From NCBI RefSeq assembly GCF_900188175.1, contig NZ_FZOQ01000015.1, positions 105,125-169,124 on the forward strand: a DNA stretch of 64,000 nucleotides, read 5' to 3'. The notes beneath the pieces were generated by a model. That model worked only from the letters and a program-made list of their open reading frames with translations. It was not told where the DNA came from and made no database searches. The stretch's first letter is position 1; the number at the start of each line of letters is the position of its first letter. The stretch comes from Pontibacter ummariensis. Its GTDB lineage: Bacteria; Bacteroidota; Bacteroidia; Cytophagales; Hymenobacteraceae. Position numbers and translations under genes: made by a program. This document shows, in pieces, positions 36,064-44,850 of the stretch.

Positions 36064-36137
36064 AATATGGATTCAATGGCAGGCATTCTTATGGCTGAAG
36101 CAGACGAAGCAAGGTTAGCTTTCAGCAAAAGCCTCCT

Positions 36138-36623
36138 TTAGGCATAGGTCGCACGTATACGGCGGCTCATCTCCTCCCCGATCTGCATCAGGTCCTTGGT
36201 CTCTTCTTCTGTAAAGTCATAGGGAACAGGCTTTGCAATTCCCAGCACACCATATAGCTCTCCTTCCAACAACAAAGGAACGGCAATAGAACCCTCTACC
36301 CTGGTCTCCTTGGCAGCTGGCCGTGCCACCCCTGACTCATCTGTTTGCAGGTTACACATCTCCACCGGCTCCCGACGCTCTGCGGCAATACCGGCCATGC
36401 CCTTCCCGATCGGGATCGCGCTCATCTTGGGCAGCAGGAACGGCGGAATGCCCTGGTGTGCCTGCAGCATCAGCAGGTTTGTTTTCTTGTCCAGCACATG
36501 AATGGTTCCGGTAGAACAGTCAAAAGCGGAGATAATGGCAGGCAGTAATTGTTGCCAGTCAATAGGAGTTTGACTGTTCTTAAGGGCCGAGTAAATGAAG
36601 GTAGAAGAGGATGGGGACAACAT
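36138..36623 (-). CDS. Free-standing GAF domain protein
   Basis: A 161-residue protein consisting of one GAF domain (about residues 20-155). Family-like segments are TGTIHVLD, IGKGMAGIAAERREPVEMCNL and EGSIAVPLLLEGELYGVLGIAKP. The IGKGMAG...SIAVPL arrangement is that of small-ligand-binding GAFs; Cys73 in EMCNL could matter for redox sensing as in the methionine-sulphoxide-reductase-like GAF proteins, but the free-Met reductase Cys set is not obvious. It has no output domain. A signalling accessory or stand-alone ligand sensor is inferred. Confidence 0.85.
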   Translation of the reverse strand: MLSPSSSTFIYSALKNSQTPIDWQQLLPAIISAFDCSTGTIHVLDKKTNLLMLQAHQGIPPFLLPKMSAIPIGKGMAGIAAERREPVEMCNLQTDESGVARPAAKETRVEGSIAVPLLLEGELYGVLGIAKPVPYDFTEEETKDLMQIGEEMSRRIRATYA

Positions 36624-36713
36624 GGCTAATATATTTTAATGAAGTTACAACGTCAAATATCTTTGTATAGAACTAATGTTATTAACGAATATAGCATAAA
36701 CAAGGATATGAAG

Positions 36714-36917
36714 CTATAGCGGATGTAGGGAAATTATAAGCATGAAAAGCAATTTCTTCTTTAAAGCAAACGCTTGTTTATCCCGGAAGTGAGACAGAAA
36801 TTTTTTAAACCTGTGTCGGAATAAAGTTTCTTCTACTCCTAATGCAAAACTGCTGTCATGACGTAGGGCCTCCTGCTCAAAAAGAAAAGCACATAACTGT
36901 TTTAAAGGCAAAGGCAT
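36714..36917 (-). CDS. Doubtful 67-codon frame downstream of the FNT gene
   Basis: A 67-residue basic frame with helix-like character, starting at the ATG at 36917, just beyond the end of the channel gene. The longer frame reaching 37241 is an antisense-phase shadow of the channel gene and is not counted. The short part is outside any other gene and not obviously random, but I do not recognise it. It may be non-coding. Confidence 0.2.
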   Translation of the reverse strand: MPLPLKQLCAFLFEQEALRHDSSFALGVEETLFRHRFKKFLSHFRDKQAFALKKKLLFMLIISLHPL

Positions 36918-36955
36918 GCCCCCTACTTGTATTGTAGCCTTGTTGTAAAAGCCTT

Positions 36956-37780
36956 TTATACTTCCTGAGTGTGTTTCCCGGAAATTGTCTGCGCGTGGTT
37001 TAGTGCTGCTACGAGGGTTACCCCCCCTAAAATATTTCCAAGTAAAGCCGGAACGAAGTAATTGGTCAGTATGCTTAGCCAGGAAGCCTGCCCCATGGCT
37101 GCTAATGTAAAGATTTCTACAGAGCCAGCTATCACATGGCTGAAATGCCCGATCCCGACCAGGTAGGTCACAAGGATAATGACCCAAATGCGGCTGGTCT
37201 CTGCGAAAGGCAGCAGCCATACCATCAGCGCTATGAGCCAACCGGCGAAAATACCCCGCAGCATGGTGGTTACGAAGCCGGGTTTCATGGCCATGTGTCC
37301 AATTTCGGCAAAAGCATTTAGTACATGCCGGTCAAACGTTTGGGTATGGGCTACGGCCAGCGACATAAGCAGCGCTCCCAAAAGATTGGCAATCAGCACT
37401 ACAGTCCACAAACGAAGTACATTACCGAATGTGGCTACTTTCATCCGGTGAAGGAGGGGTAAAATGGGGGTGAGTGTGTTTTCTGTAAAAAGCTGCTGTC
37501 GGCCGAGTATCACAATCAGGAACCCCGCACTGTAACCGAAATTAGATACCAACGGTCGCCACTTTTCGTCAGGTAAATAAGCTAGCAATAAACCTTCAGC
37601 AATCATAGAAAAGCCCATGGCCAGGCCGGCAGCAAGCCCCGACCAGAACAAAGCGGAGGAGGGACGGCTTAACTCCTCCTCTCCTTCTTGTAGGATCGCC
37701 TTATGAATGATTTTCGCAGAAGGTGAGCTTAACTTCTTTGCCTGCTGGTCTACTGCAATTTCCTTTTCTTTTTCTATCAT
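36956..37780 (-). CDS. Formate/nitrite transporter (FNT) family channel
   Basis: A 274-residue membrane protein with six predicted helices (about residues 45-70, 80-100, 118-142, 165-190, 198-218, 232-256) in the FNT/YfdC fold, which passes small monovalent anions such as formate, nitrite or hydrosulphide. The N-terminal 35 residues are cytoplasmic and charged. FNT-type segments include GFSMIAEGLLLAYLPDE, GRQQLFTENTLTP and GHFSHVIAGSVEIF, of which the conserved His lies in the last. It resembles the YfdC subgroup more than FocA or NirC. No formate or nitrite enzymes are encoded nearby, so the substrate is open. Confidence 0.85.
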   Translation of the reverse strand: MIEKEKEIAVDQQAKKLSSPSAKIIHKAILQEGEEELSRPSSALFWSGLAAGLAMGFSMIAEGLLLAYLPDEKWRPLVSNFGYSAGFLIVILGRQQLFTENTLTPILPLLHRMKVATFGNVLRLWTVVLIANLLGALLMSLAVAHTQTFDRHVLNAFAEIGHMAMKPGFVTTMLRGIFAGWLIALMVWLLPFAETSRIWVIILVTYLVGIGHFSHVIAGSVEIFTLAAMGQASWLSILTNYFVPALLGNILGGVTLVAALNHAQTISGKHTQEV

Positions 37781-37913
37781 AGCTACTCTATACTGCCTGA
37801 GCCCGCTTCTTTGTTGTGTTAACTCTTAAGGCCGTACGCCTTGCCCCTGCAATTCCAAGCGTCCTTTTTTTCCTAAAGTAGTTCTGCAAACACCAGCTCT
37901 CCCCTGCAAGCAG

Positions 37914-37970
37914 CAGTATGCGCATAAAAAAGGAGCACCTTGCTGGTGCTCCTTTTTTATGCGCATACTG
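37914..37970. terminator. Very long perfect hairpin, terminator of the EF-hand gene
   Basis: A 26-bp perfect stem (37914-37939 and 37945-37970) with a 5-base loop (TTGCT). The inner part, AAAAAAGGAGCACC with its complement, is a standard terminator; an extra outer arm of CAGTATGCGCAT lengthens it. It ends 9 bases beyond the stop of the minus-strand EF-hand gene. Confidence 0.87.
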
Positions 37971-37978
37971 CCTTAGTC

Positions 37979-38602
37979 TTATAAACCAAAGTAGGTATTG
38001 TAGGCGCCAAACTCGTTCGTATCGAGCACACCGTCTCTGTTCTCGTCCCACATTCCAAACATACCAGTGCCGTACTCGTTCTCGTCCAGCATGCTGTCCC
38101 GGTTCATATCCCAAGTTGAAAAGAAGTCGTTCTCGCCTATGTTCACGCTAAACTCATTCTCATCCAGCATACCATCCGCGTTCGTATCCCAGTCAGACCA
38201 GGTCTCGTTCTCCAGGCCCCAGTCGTTTGCGGCGGTATTCCACTCGTTCTCATCCAGCATGTTGTCCTCGTTGGTGTCCCAGGTGTCATACAAGCTGCTG
38301 TTGAACTCATTTTCATCCAGCATGTTGTCATCATTCTCATCCCAGCCACCATAGTAACCCGTAGAAGCGAATGTGGCATTGAACTCGTTATTGTCCCAGG
38401 TATCAGCGCCAACATCTGCTGTGGCAGCATTAATATCGTCCAGCACCTCGTCTTCGGTAGTCACAGCTTCGGTTTCTCCGTAAGCTTCATTACCTGTTAC
38501 GGTATCAGCTGTTTCTCCGGCACAGGCAACCGTACCCGCTAACAGAAACAGGAAAAATCCATTCTTAACCCCTTTCAGGATGTTTATTTTGTTCGTTTTC
38601 AT
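37979..38602 (-). CDS. Lipoprotein with five tandem EF-hand repeats
   Basis: A 207-residue acidic lipoprotein (signal and lipobox near VACAGE, Cys about 27). After a Thr/Glu/Asp-rich linker it has five near-identical modules of about 20-30 residues, each W-D-x-N-x-D-x-(M/V)-L-D-x-N-E-(F/W/Y): DENDDNMLDENE, DTNEDNMLDENE, DTNADGMLDENE, DMNRDSMLDENE and DENRDGVLDTNE. These fit the EF-hand 12-residue loop (Asp at 1, Asn at 3, Asp at 5, Leu at 8, Glu at 12), but position 6 is Asn or Ser in three loops where Gly is usual. Probably a surface calcium-binding or matrix protein. Single gene ending at the long hairpin. Confidence 0.85.
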   Translation of the reverse strand: MKTNKINILKGVKNGFFLFLLAGTVACAGETADTVTGNEAYGETEAVTTEDEVLDDINAATADVGADTWDNNEFNATFASTGYYGGWDENDDNMLDENEFNSSLYDTWDTNEDNMLDENEWNTAANDWGLENETWSDWDTNADGMLDENEFSVNIGENDFFSTWDMNRDSMLDENEYGTGMFGMWDENRDGVLDTNEFGAYNTYFGL

Positions 38603-39305
38603 AGTTTGTTCTCACTTAAATTAGTTAGACATACATTCATTAATATACTGAATAACAGCTCAATGTGTTATAGTACGTAAAAACCAGGAGCTTTGTACAC
38701 AAGGCACAAAAGCAACAGTACATTGCCCCTGTCGCCCATTATTCCTACCTCCCTGGCCTTTTATCAGCACAATCCAATGCTTTGTTCCATTTACCTTCCG
38801 TCTCTACACCTGCTTATCAGGTTTAGGGACACACGCTCCTTCCTTTACCAGGTCTAAGTTGGATTATTTTAAAACAACAAGTTAAAAGAAGACTTGCCTA
38901 AGCTCTCCTTGTAAAACGAGAACTCGCTCTTACCTAAAGGACATATCTTTGTTTGAACGCTATTTTTAAAGTGTGTCGCCATTGATGCAAAGACAGCATT
39001 CCAAGAAGAAAGCGCGTTAGGAGGCCATCTAAAATTGTATTGTTTTAAGCCGGTTCTTCGTACTTGCGACTATCACTTCAGATTTTCCCTTAGAAAAACA
39101 AGGCCCTCACAAGGAATAAACCTAGCTGTACTGGTATTTGCAGTGCCTGCCGCCGCTCTTACTGTAGCAAGCCGTACAAGACTGTATGCTCTGAAGCAAC
39201 GCTGCCCTGGTACCAGGGCATCTTTGCCCCATCCACCTACTACCCCTTGACCCGGGGACACCCTACAGATAGTATTAACTACTTTTTAACCAAAACTAAG
39301 TACCT
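38603..39305. other. Gene-free stretch of about 700 bases
   Basis: Divergent promoter region between the minus-strand EF-hand gene and the plus-strand lipoprotein gene. Apart from the palindrome at 39203-39220 I see no RNA gene or repeat. A 71-codon frame near 39035 looks like chance. Confidence 0.45.
39203..39220. promoter_or_regulatory. 18-bp perfect palindrome upstream of the CHRD-like gene
   Basis: TGCCCTGGTACCAGGGCA is fully self-complementary and has no loop, about 86 bases before the start codon of the CHRD-like lipoprotein gene. It could be an operator for a dimeric regulator. No U-tract follows, so a terminator is less likely. Confidence 0.35.
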
Positions 39306-40013
39306 ATGAAAAACAACTTATTACAAAAGATGAAGCTTAATGTGCGTAGAAGCGCGAAGTTTTTTGCTGCAGCGTTCCTGATAACTTTTATGGCAAGCTG
39401 CGAGCATGTGCCGGGCCTGGAGGACGTGATAAAGGACAGAGACAAGGACAAAAAAGTAAAAACCTATGTTACTGATTTGCATCCGCTCAACAACTCCGGT
39501 GTGATGGGCACAGCTACCTTCATGTACAGAGAAGGAGGCGACTTTAAAGCCAAAGTGAAAGCGGAGGGTCTTGTGCCGGGCATGCCGCACCCGCAGCATA
39601 TTCACGGCTTTGTGATGGAGAACATGGCCGACCAGGACGCTGTCTGCCCGCCTGAAAGCGCTGCCGGAAGTGACGGGCTGATCACCCTGCCGGACGGCCT
39701 CCCTTTCTACGGCCCTGTGCTCATCCCGCTCGATGACCGGTTAGTGCCGCTTGCAGTCAACGACTTCCCGGTTGCAAACCCGGCCGGCATCATTACTTAC
39801 CTGGAAACAGTAGGCCTGGGCATGTTGGTCTCAGCCTTTGACGCGGCAATGCCCGGAAGCCAGTCTGCGAAAGACCTGAACCTGGAAAAACGCGTGGTAG
39901 TGCTGCACGGCGCTTATGTAAAAGACAACATGATCGTACCGGCAGGCACAGAGGGAGCCGAGTATGTGGCGACATTGCCAGTGGCTTGTGGCGAGATCAG
40001 AGAAGTACGATAA
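39306..40013 (+). CDS. CHRD-like lipoprotein
   Basis: A 235-residue lipoprotein (lipobox ending at Cys about 32, FMASC). After a charged linker comes a beta-rich domain with GMPHPQHIHGF, which resembles the CHRD/copper-zinc-dismutase-like P-H-x-x-H-I-H motif. The conservation is partial, so the name is a resemblance, not a proven family. An alternative start (MKLNVRRSAKF, codon 9) would shorten the signal peptide to a more ordinary length. It likely sits on the cell surface or in the periplasm. Single gene with its own terminator. Confidence 0.6.
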   Translation: MKNNLLQKMKLNVRRSAKFFAAAFLITFMASCEHVPGLEDVIKDRDKDKKVKTYVTDLHPLNNSGVMGTATFMYREGGDFKAKVKAEGLVPGMPHPQHIHGFVMENMADQDAVCPPESAAGSDGLITLPDGLPFYGPVLIPLDDRLVPLAVNDFPVANPAGIITYLETVGLGMLVSAFDAAMPGSQSAKDLNLEKRVVVLHGAYVKDNMIVPAGTEGAEYVATLPVACGEIREVR

Positions 40014-40053
40014 GCAAAACTATTAACACTACCCTCTGAGGTAGTACTTCTCA

Positions 40054-40095
40054 AAGCGCCGCTTGCTCATAAAAGAGCAAGCGGCGCTTCTTGTT
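40054..40095 (+). terminator. Terminator after CHRD-like gene
   Basis: AAGCGCCGCTTGCTC (40054-40068) pairs fully with 40075-40089, loop of 6 bases, followed by CTTGTTT. Confidence 0.85.
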
Positions 40096-40182
40096 TACCT
40101 GAGCGAGCACCACCCCTACTATTTACTGTTCTTCTCTTTATTTCTAAGGCAACCCTAGGCGGAATTAACAGGAACTGAAAGC

Positions 40183-40225
40183 AAAAGGCCTCTTGCGCAT
40201 TAAACGCTTGTGCAAGAGGCCTTTT
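40183..40225 (-). terminator. Terminator of the aldehyde-oxidase operon
   Basis: AAAAGGCCTCTTGC (40183-40196) pairs with 40212-40225, with GC-rich core and a T-rich tail when read on the minus strand, just beyond the stop of the large molybdoprotein subunit gene. Confidence 0.84.
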
Positions 40226-40259
40226 ATACAAGAACTAACTCCGAAACGCTTCCAAGCGT

Positions 40260-42479
40260 TTACAACAGCTTGTCCAGTTTAATGGGCAAATGTCGGATAC
40301 GCTTGCCTGTGGCGTGGAAAACGGCGTTCACGATGGCGGGTGCGATACTTACAATACCGATCTCCCCCAAGCCCTTCGCTCCTAAGGCATTGACGATGGT
40401 ATCCTGCTCTTCCACAAAAATTACGTCAATGTCATGCACATCAGCATTCACGGGCACATGGTACTTCTCCAGGTCGTGGTTCATGAAGCGGCCGTAGTTG
40501 TTATCCATCACCGATTCCTCCTCCAAGGCCACGCCAATGCCCCAGACAGCGGCCCCCATGATCTGGCTTTTCGCGGTCTTGGGGTTGATAATGCGTCCGC
40601 CGGCAATGGCCGTTACAATACGGGACACCTGGATAGCGCCGAGGTCTTCATCCACTTTCACTTCCACAAAAGCGACCGAATGCGCAAACCGGGCAAACTT
40701 TTTCTGCTCTTCAGAAGGCTTGCTGGAAACTTCTTCTTCCAACTGCTCCCTTTGCCCCAGTTGCATGATTTCTTTGAATGAAACGGCTTTGGCCGTATCG
40801 CTTTTTAAGTGCAAGCGGCCATCGGTAAAGGTAACATCTTTCAGCTCTGCATCTTTTAGAGGAGAGTTTGCCTGTTGTTGGGCTAGCCGAAGCAGCTTTT
40901 CACCGATCTTCTCACATACTTTCTTCACTGCCGAGCCTACGGTAGACACCGTTTTGGAACCTCCCTCTAAAGGAGCAAAGGGCAGCGACGTGTCTCCCAG
41001 CTTAAAGGTCACATCCTCTAAGGGCAGCCCCAGTGTTTCCGCAGCAATCTGCGTCATCACGGTATAAGTCCCCGTTCCGATGTCGGCCGTGGCACTGCTT
41101 ATGGTTAGCTTCCCATCAGTCGTTAAAACAGCTTTAGCGCTGGCTTTCGCTTGCTGGGCTTCCCAGGCACCATGGGCTACTCCCCAGCCTACCAGCTGAT
41201 GGCCATTCCGCATCGAACGCGGCTCCTTGCTTCGCTGCTCCCATCCAAACTTTTCGGCTCCCTGTATATAACATGCACGTAGTTCTTTACTGGAAAAAGG
41301 CAGGTCGTTGTTTTGGTCTTTGTCGGTGTAGTTCTTGAGGCGAAACACCAGCGGGTCCATGCCCAACTTGTAGGCGAGTTCATCCACAGCACTCTCCAGA
41401 GCAAAAATACCGGTGGTACCTCCCGGAGCCCGCATGTCCAGGGGTGTGTACTCATCCAGCGCCACGAGTTTGTGGCTAAACTTCATATTGTCGCACTTGT
41501 AGAGCAGCCCGGGCCAGATCACCACATCTTCGCTGTAGTCTTCGAAGGTGGATGTCTCCGCAAAAACATCCTGTATCAAGGCTTCCAGCTTGCCATCTTT
41601 AGAAGCTCCGAGTGCAAAACGTTGCGTGGTTCTCGGCCGGTGGCCGAAAGAAAACATCTGTGGCCTCGTCAGCATCACCCGCACCGGTCGCTTTAGCTCC
41701 AAGGCAGCCAGTACGGCTAAAAAAGATTGGTATTGGGGCCGCAAGCCCGAACCGAAAGCCCCTCCTACAAAGGGCGACAGGACATGCACCTTCTCTTTGG
41801 GCAGTCCGAAAGAACTCGTAATGTACTGCAGGGTATTTTCTACGCCCTGTATTTTATCATACACGGTTAGTTTTCCATTCTCTTCCCATACCGCTACAGT
41901 GGCATGCATTTCCATGGGGTTGTGGTGCTCCGTCGGGTGCGCGTACTCTACCTCCACTTTCACATCCGCTTTGGCTAACGCCTCCTCCGGGTTGCCCCAT
42001 GGCTTGGGAGGGGTGGTTGAATTATACTTCTCCGGCACATAAGCCTCTCCCCTGTTTGCTTCAAAGTCTGTTTCGTGTGCTTCCTCCTCGTAAGCCACTT
42101 CCACCAAGGTTGCGGCATAACGCGCCAGTTCCAGGGTCTCGGCTACTACGAGGGCGACTGGTTGCATGTTAAAAAGTATGTTCCCATTATACAGCGGGCG
42201 GAATGGCGAGCCAGGCGGGGCATCCATGTCCTTAAAGTCTTTGTCGTAGCAGGCATAGTCCTTCCGGTTCTCGTGCGTGATCACTTTAAAGACACCCTCC
42301 ACCGCCATTGCCTTACTTGTGTCAATCTTCTTTATTTTCCCTTTCGCAATCGCACTGTTCACCACTACCCCATGCGCCAGGTCCGGAACATGAAACTCTG
42401 CGGCATATTTGGCTTCGCCAGTTACCTTGGCACGGCCGTCTACCCGGTTGGTTGGTTTCCCTATCTGATTCGTGCTCAT
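40260..42479 (-). CDS. Molybdopterin-binding large subunit, aldehyde oxidase type (PaoC-like)
   Basis: A 739-residue large subunit of a xanthine-oxidase-family molybdenum hydroxylase. The catalytic base is Glu706 in KGLGEIGI near the C terminus; molybdopterin-cofactor loops are GGAFGSGLRP and RAPGGTTG. There is no signal peptide, so the complex appears cytoplasmic. The subunit arrangement (separate 2Fe-2S, FAD and Mo subunits in that order) and the Cys-rich FAD subunit match the E. coli PaoABC aldehyde oxidoreductase. The three genes overlap by 4 bases each, indicating coupled translation. Aldehyde detoxification is a plausible role; the exact substrate is not inferable. Confidence 0.9.
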   Translation of the reverse strand: MSTNQIGKPTNRVDGRAKVTGEAKYAAEFHVPDLAHGVVVNSAIAKGKIKKIDTSKAMAVEGVFKVITHENRKDYACYDKDFKDMDAPPGSPFRPLYNGNILFNMQPVALVVAETLELARYAATLVEVAYEEEAHETDFEANRGEAYVPEKYNSTTPPKPWGNPEEALAKADVKVEVEYAHPTEHHNPMEMHATVAVWEENGKLTVYDKIQGVENTLQYITSSFGLPKEKVHVLSPFVGGAFGSGLRPQYQSFLAVLAALELKRPVRVMLTRPQMFSFGHRPRTTQRFALGASKDGKLEALIQDVFAETSTFEDYSEDVVIWPGLLYKCDNMKFSHKLVALDEYTPLDMRAPGGTTGIFALESAVDELAYKLGMDPLVFRLKNYTDKDQNNDLPFSSKELRACYIQGAEKFGWEQRSKEPRSMRNGHQLVGWGVAHGAWEAQQAKASAKAVLTTDGKLTISSATADIGTGTYTVMTQIAAETLGLPLEDVTFKLGDTSLPFAPLEGGSKTVSTVGSAVKKVCEKIGEKLLRLAQQQANSPLKDAELKDVTFTDGRLHLKSDTAKAVSFKEIMQLGQREQLEEEVSSKPSEEQKKFARFAHSVAFVEVKVDEDLGAIQVSRIVTAIAGGRIINPKTAKSQIMGAAVWGIGVALEEESVMDNNYGRFMNHDLEKYHVPVNADVHDIDVIFVEEQDTIVNALGAKGLGEIGIVSIAPAIVNAVFHATGKRIRHLPIKLDKLL

Positions 42480-43471
42480 GATTTTCCCTCCATTTCTGTG
42501 GCTAGCAGTAGTGCCCGTACAATTGCCCGCTTTGCCAGTTCAATTTTAAAGTCATTATCCCCGTAGCCTTTTGCCCCCTGCAGGTAGGCTGCTGCCACTT
42601 TCCCGAAGTTCTCTTTGCTGGCTTGCTGCCCCTGCAGCATCGCTTCTGCTTCGGGTAGGCGCCATGGCTTTTGGGCTACGCCCCCTAAGGCAACCCGTGC
42701 TTCTTTGATCGTGTCCCCATCTAACTCCAATCCCGCAGCTACCGATACCAGGGCAAAAGCATAGGAGGCCCTATCGCGTACTTTTACATAGGCATAATGG
42801 TCGGCAAATCCCTTTGCAGGTAAGTCAATGGAGGTGATCAGTTCATTTTCCTGCAGGTTCGTATCGATGTGGGGTGTGTCGCCAGGCAAGCGGTGAAAGT
42901 CGCCCATTGGTATGACGCGGTCTCCGTCCGGACCTGTGACGTTCACTTTCGCTTCCAGTGCTGCCAAGGCCACTGCCATGTCGGAGGGGTAAGTGGCGAT
43001 GCAGTATTCGCTGGTGCCTAAGATGGCCAGGTTACGGTTATAGCCCTTGATGGCTGAGCAGCCTGTCCCGGGTTCCCGTTTGTTACAGGCCGTCTGGGTG
43101 TCGTAAAAGTAGTCGCAGCGCGTGCGCTGCAGCAGGTTACCGCCATCAGTCGCCTTGTTGCGCAACTGGGCCGAAGCCCCTGCCAGAATTGCATGCGACA
43201 GCAAGGGGTAGCGCTGCTCTACCAGCGGGTGATAGGCCGTATCCGCGTTGGTTACGAGGGCACCAAGGCGTAGCCCCCCTGCTTGGTTCTCCTCTATGGC
43301 CTTCATCCCCAAGTGCGTGATATCTACCAGGTGCGCTGGCTGCATCACGTTCATCTTCATCAGGTCAAGCAGATTTGTGCCTCCTGCAATAAACTTCGCC
43401 CCTTTGCTCGCTGCAATTTCCTTTACTGCTGCACGCTCTTCGTTGGCTCTGGAATAGGTAAATGGTTTCAT
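42476..43471 (-). CDS. FAD-binding subunit with iron-sulphur cysteines (PaoB-like)
   Basis: A 331-residue middle subunit. FAD motif: FIAGGTNLLDLMK (about residues 28-40) and a second flavin-binding segment near 110 (DGGNLLQRTRC). It carries four cysteines, Cys119, Cys129, Cys138 and Cys157, in the region where PaoB and the related 4-hydroxybenzoyl-CoA reductase subunit hold an extra [4Fe-4S] cluster, so such a cluster is predicted here. It passes electrons from the 2Fe-2S subunit side to its acceptor. It overlaps both neighbours by 4 bases, so it is translated as part of the same operon. Confidence 0.9.
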   Translation of the reverse strand: MKPFTYSRANEERAAVKEIAASKGAKFIAGGTNLLDLMKMNVMQPAHLVDITHLGMKAIEENQAGGLRLGALVTNADTAYHPLVEQRYPLLSHAILAGASAQLRNKATDGGNLLQRTRCDYFYDTQTACNKREPGTGCSAIKGYNRNLAILGTSEYCIATYPSDMAVALAALEAKVNVTGPDGDRVIPMGDFHRLPGDTPHIDTNLQENELITSIDLPAKGFADHYAYVKVRDRASYAFALVSVAAGLELDGDTIKEARVALGGVAQKPWRLPEAEAMLQGQQASKENFGKVAAAYLQGAKGYGDNDFKIELAKRAIVRALLLATEMEGKS

Positions 43472-43995
43472 TGTGCCTTGCTCCTTTCCAGTTCTTCCTG
43501 AACTACTTTTACAATGTTGTTGTAAGCACCGCAGCGGCAGATATTGCCGCTCATCAGATCCCGGATATCATCCAGCGTCCTGGCTTTGCCTTCGCTGACT
43601 AAGCCTACTACCGAGCAGATCTGGCCGGGTGTGCAGTAACCACACTGGAAGGCATCGTGGACAATAAAGCCTTGTTGCACCGGGTGCAGTTCTCCGTCTT
43701 TGGCTAAGCCCTCTATCGTTGTGATCTCAGCCCCATCGTGCATCACTGCCAGCGTGAGGCAGGAATTGATGCGCTTGCCATCGAGCAGGATAGTACAGGC
43801 CCCGCACTGCCCGTGGTTGCAGCCCACCTTTGTGCCCGTTAAGTGTAGCTGCTCTCGCAGCATGTCGAGCAAGGATACCCAAGGCTCCAGCTCCAATTGC
43901 CGCTCTGTCCCATTTATGGTTAAGGTAACGGTCTGCTTCGGAGGCAGTGCACGGGGTTGTGCTGCTTCTTTCTCTTTTTCAAGCTTGTCTTTCAT
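43468..43995 (-). CDS. 2Fe-2S subunit of molybdenum hydroxylase (PaoA-like)
   Basis: A 175-residue small subunit with two [2Fe-2S] domains: the ferredoxin-like motif CNHGQCGACTILLDG...C (about residues 70-95) and the helical motif with CGYCTPGQIC and GNICRCGAY (about 115-155). The N-terminal 20 residues are charged and lack a Tat signal, unlike the E. coli periplasmic homologue, so the complex probably stays in the cytoplasm. First gene of the three-gene operon. The long untranslated region upstream (to 44433) should hold its promoter. Confidence 0.92.
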   Translation of the reverse strand: MKDKLEKEKEAAQPRALPPKQTVTLTINGTERQLELEPWVSLLDMLREQLHLTGTKVGCNHGQCGACTILLDGKRINSCLTLAVMHDGAEITTIEGLAKDGELHPVQQGFIVHDAFQCGYCTPGQICSVVGLVSEGKARTLDDIRDLMSGNICRCGAYNNIVKVVQEELERSKAQ

Positions 43996-44433
43996 GATAT
44001 GCTAGGTTGATGTTTCCCTGGATGTGTTGCAGTTAAAGAACCTATAAGGGTAAGTTGCTCCGCTAAGCGGGGTGCTACTGTTTTCTTCCGATAGTAGCCC
44101 CTGCTTTACTTTTGTAGTAGCCTGCCCCTCGGAATTAGCTTAAGCGTACGCAGGCTTAGGAGTTTATGTTAGTGGCAGACCAAATAGAAAAGCACGACCT
44201 CTTCCCTCTCCTTGCGTAACAGTAGGCTCGTGTTTTGGGAGTAACCGAGCGGCGGCAGACATTTGCAAAGCTTTTTTAGCTTGCTTCAAGGCCTATTAGT
44301 TCAGCTGCAGCTTGTAAACAATAGTTATTTGTGATTACTTTAAAGGTGCCAAACCCAGGGGGTACAGCCGCATCAATCGGTTTAGAAGAGGCTACAGCTT
44401 ATACAATATTTAGGACCACTTAATTATCAGAAT
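43996..44433. other. Divergent promoter region, 438 bases, no gene seen
   Basis: Lies between the aldehyde-oxidase operon (minus) and the cytochrome c gene (plus), so it must carry both promoters. I could not place promoter boxes with confidence, nor any RNA gene. Confidence 0.4.
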
Positions 44434-44838
44434 ATGTTAAAAGGCGTTTTACTTGCTGTTTTTATTACGTCAGGTTATCTGTTCGCTTCACAGGGAGACA
44501 GCAAACTGCAGGAAAGTATCAAACGGGGAGAAGCGGTTTACACCGCCAACTGCCAGGCCTGCCATCAGGCCGAAGGTACTGGCATACCAGGTGCTTTCCC
44601 TCCACTGGCGAAGTCTGACTTTCTGAAAGACCAGAAGAAAGTGATTGGCGTTGTGGTGCACGGCCTCAGCGGGGAGATCAAGGTAAACGGGGAGACCTAT
44701 AACATGCAGATGCCTGCCCAGTCGCACCTCACAGACCAGCAGGTAGCGGACGTGCTGAACTATGTACAGAACAACTGGGGGAACAAAGCAACGGCGGCGG
44801 TAACCCCTGCCCAGGTAGCAGCAATCAGAAAGAAATAG
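44434..44838 (+). CDS. Exported c-type cytochrome
   Basis: A 134-residue mono-haem cytochrome c. Signal peptide to about residue 20; haem attachment is CQACH (Cys40, Cys43, His44), with the sixth ligand probably Met93 (NMQMPAQ). Family-like segments are GTGIPGAFPPLAKSDFL and DVLNYVQNNWGN. It likely shuttles electrons in the periplasm and could accept them from the Tat-exported IorAB-type enzyme encoded about 6 kb away, because exported hydroxylases of that group pass electrons to cytochrome c. That pairing is inferred from location. It is on the plus strand ahead of the tauE-like gene. Confidence 0.9.
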   Translation: MLKGVLLAVFITSGYLFASQGDSKLQESIKRGEAVYTANCQACHQAEGTGIPGAFPPLAKSDFLKDQKKVIGVVVHGLSGEIKVNGETYNMQMPAQSHLTDQQVADVLNYVQNNWGNKATAAVTPAQVAAIRKK

Positions 44839-44850
44839 GCCGGAAAAGTT

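Noticed and set aside
36714..37241. 175-codon minus-strand frame overlapping the FNT channel gene
   Set aside because: Its first part is the wrong frame of the channel gene; only the last 67 codons outside it were kept, with low confidence.
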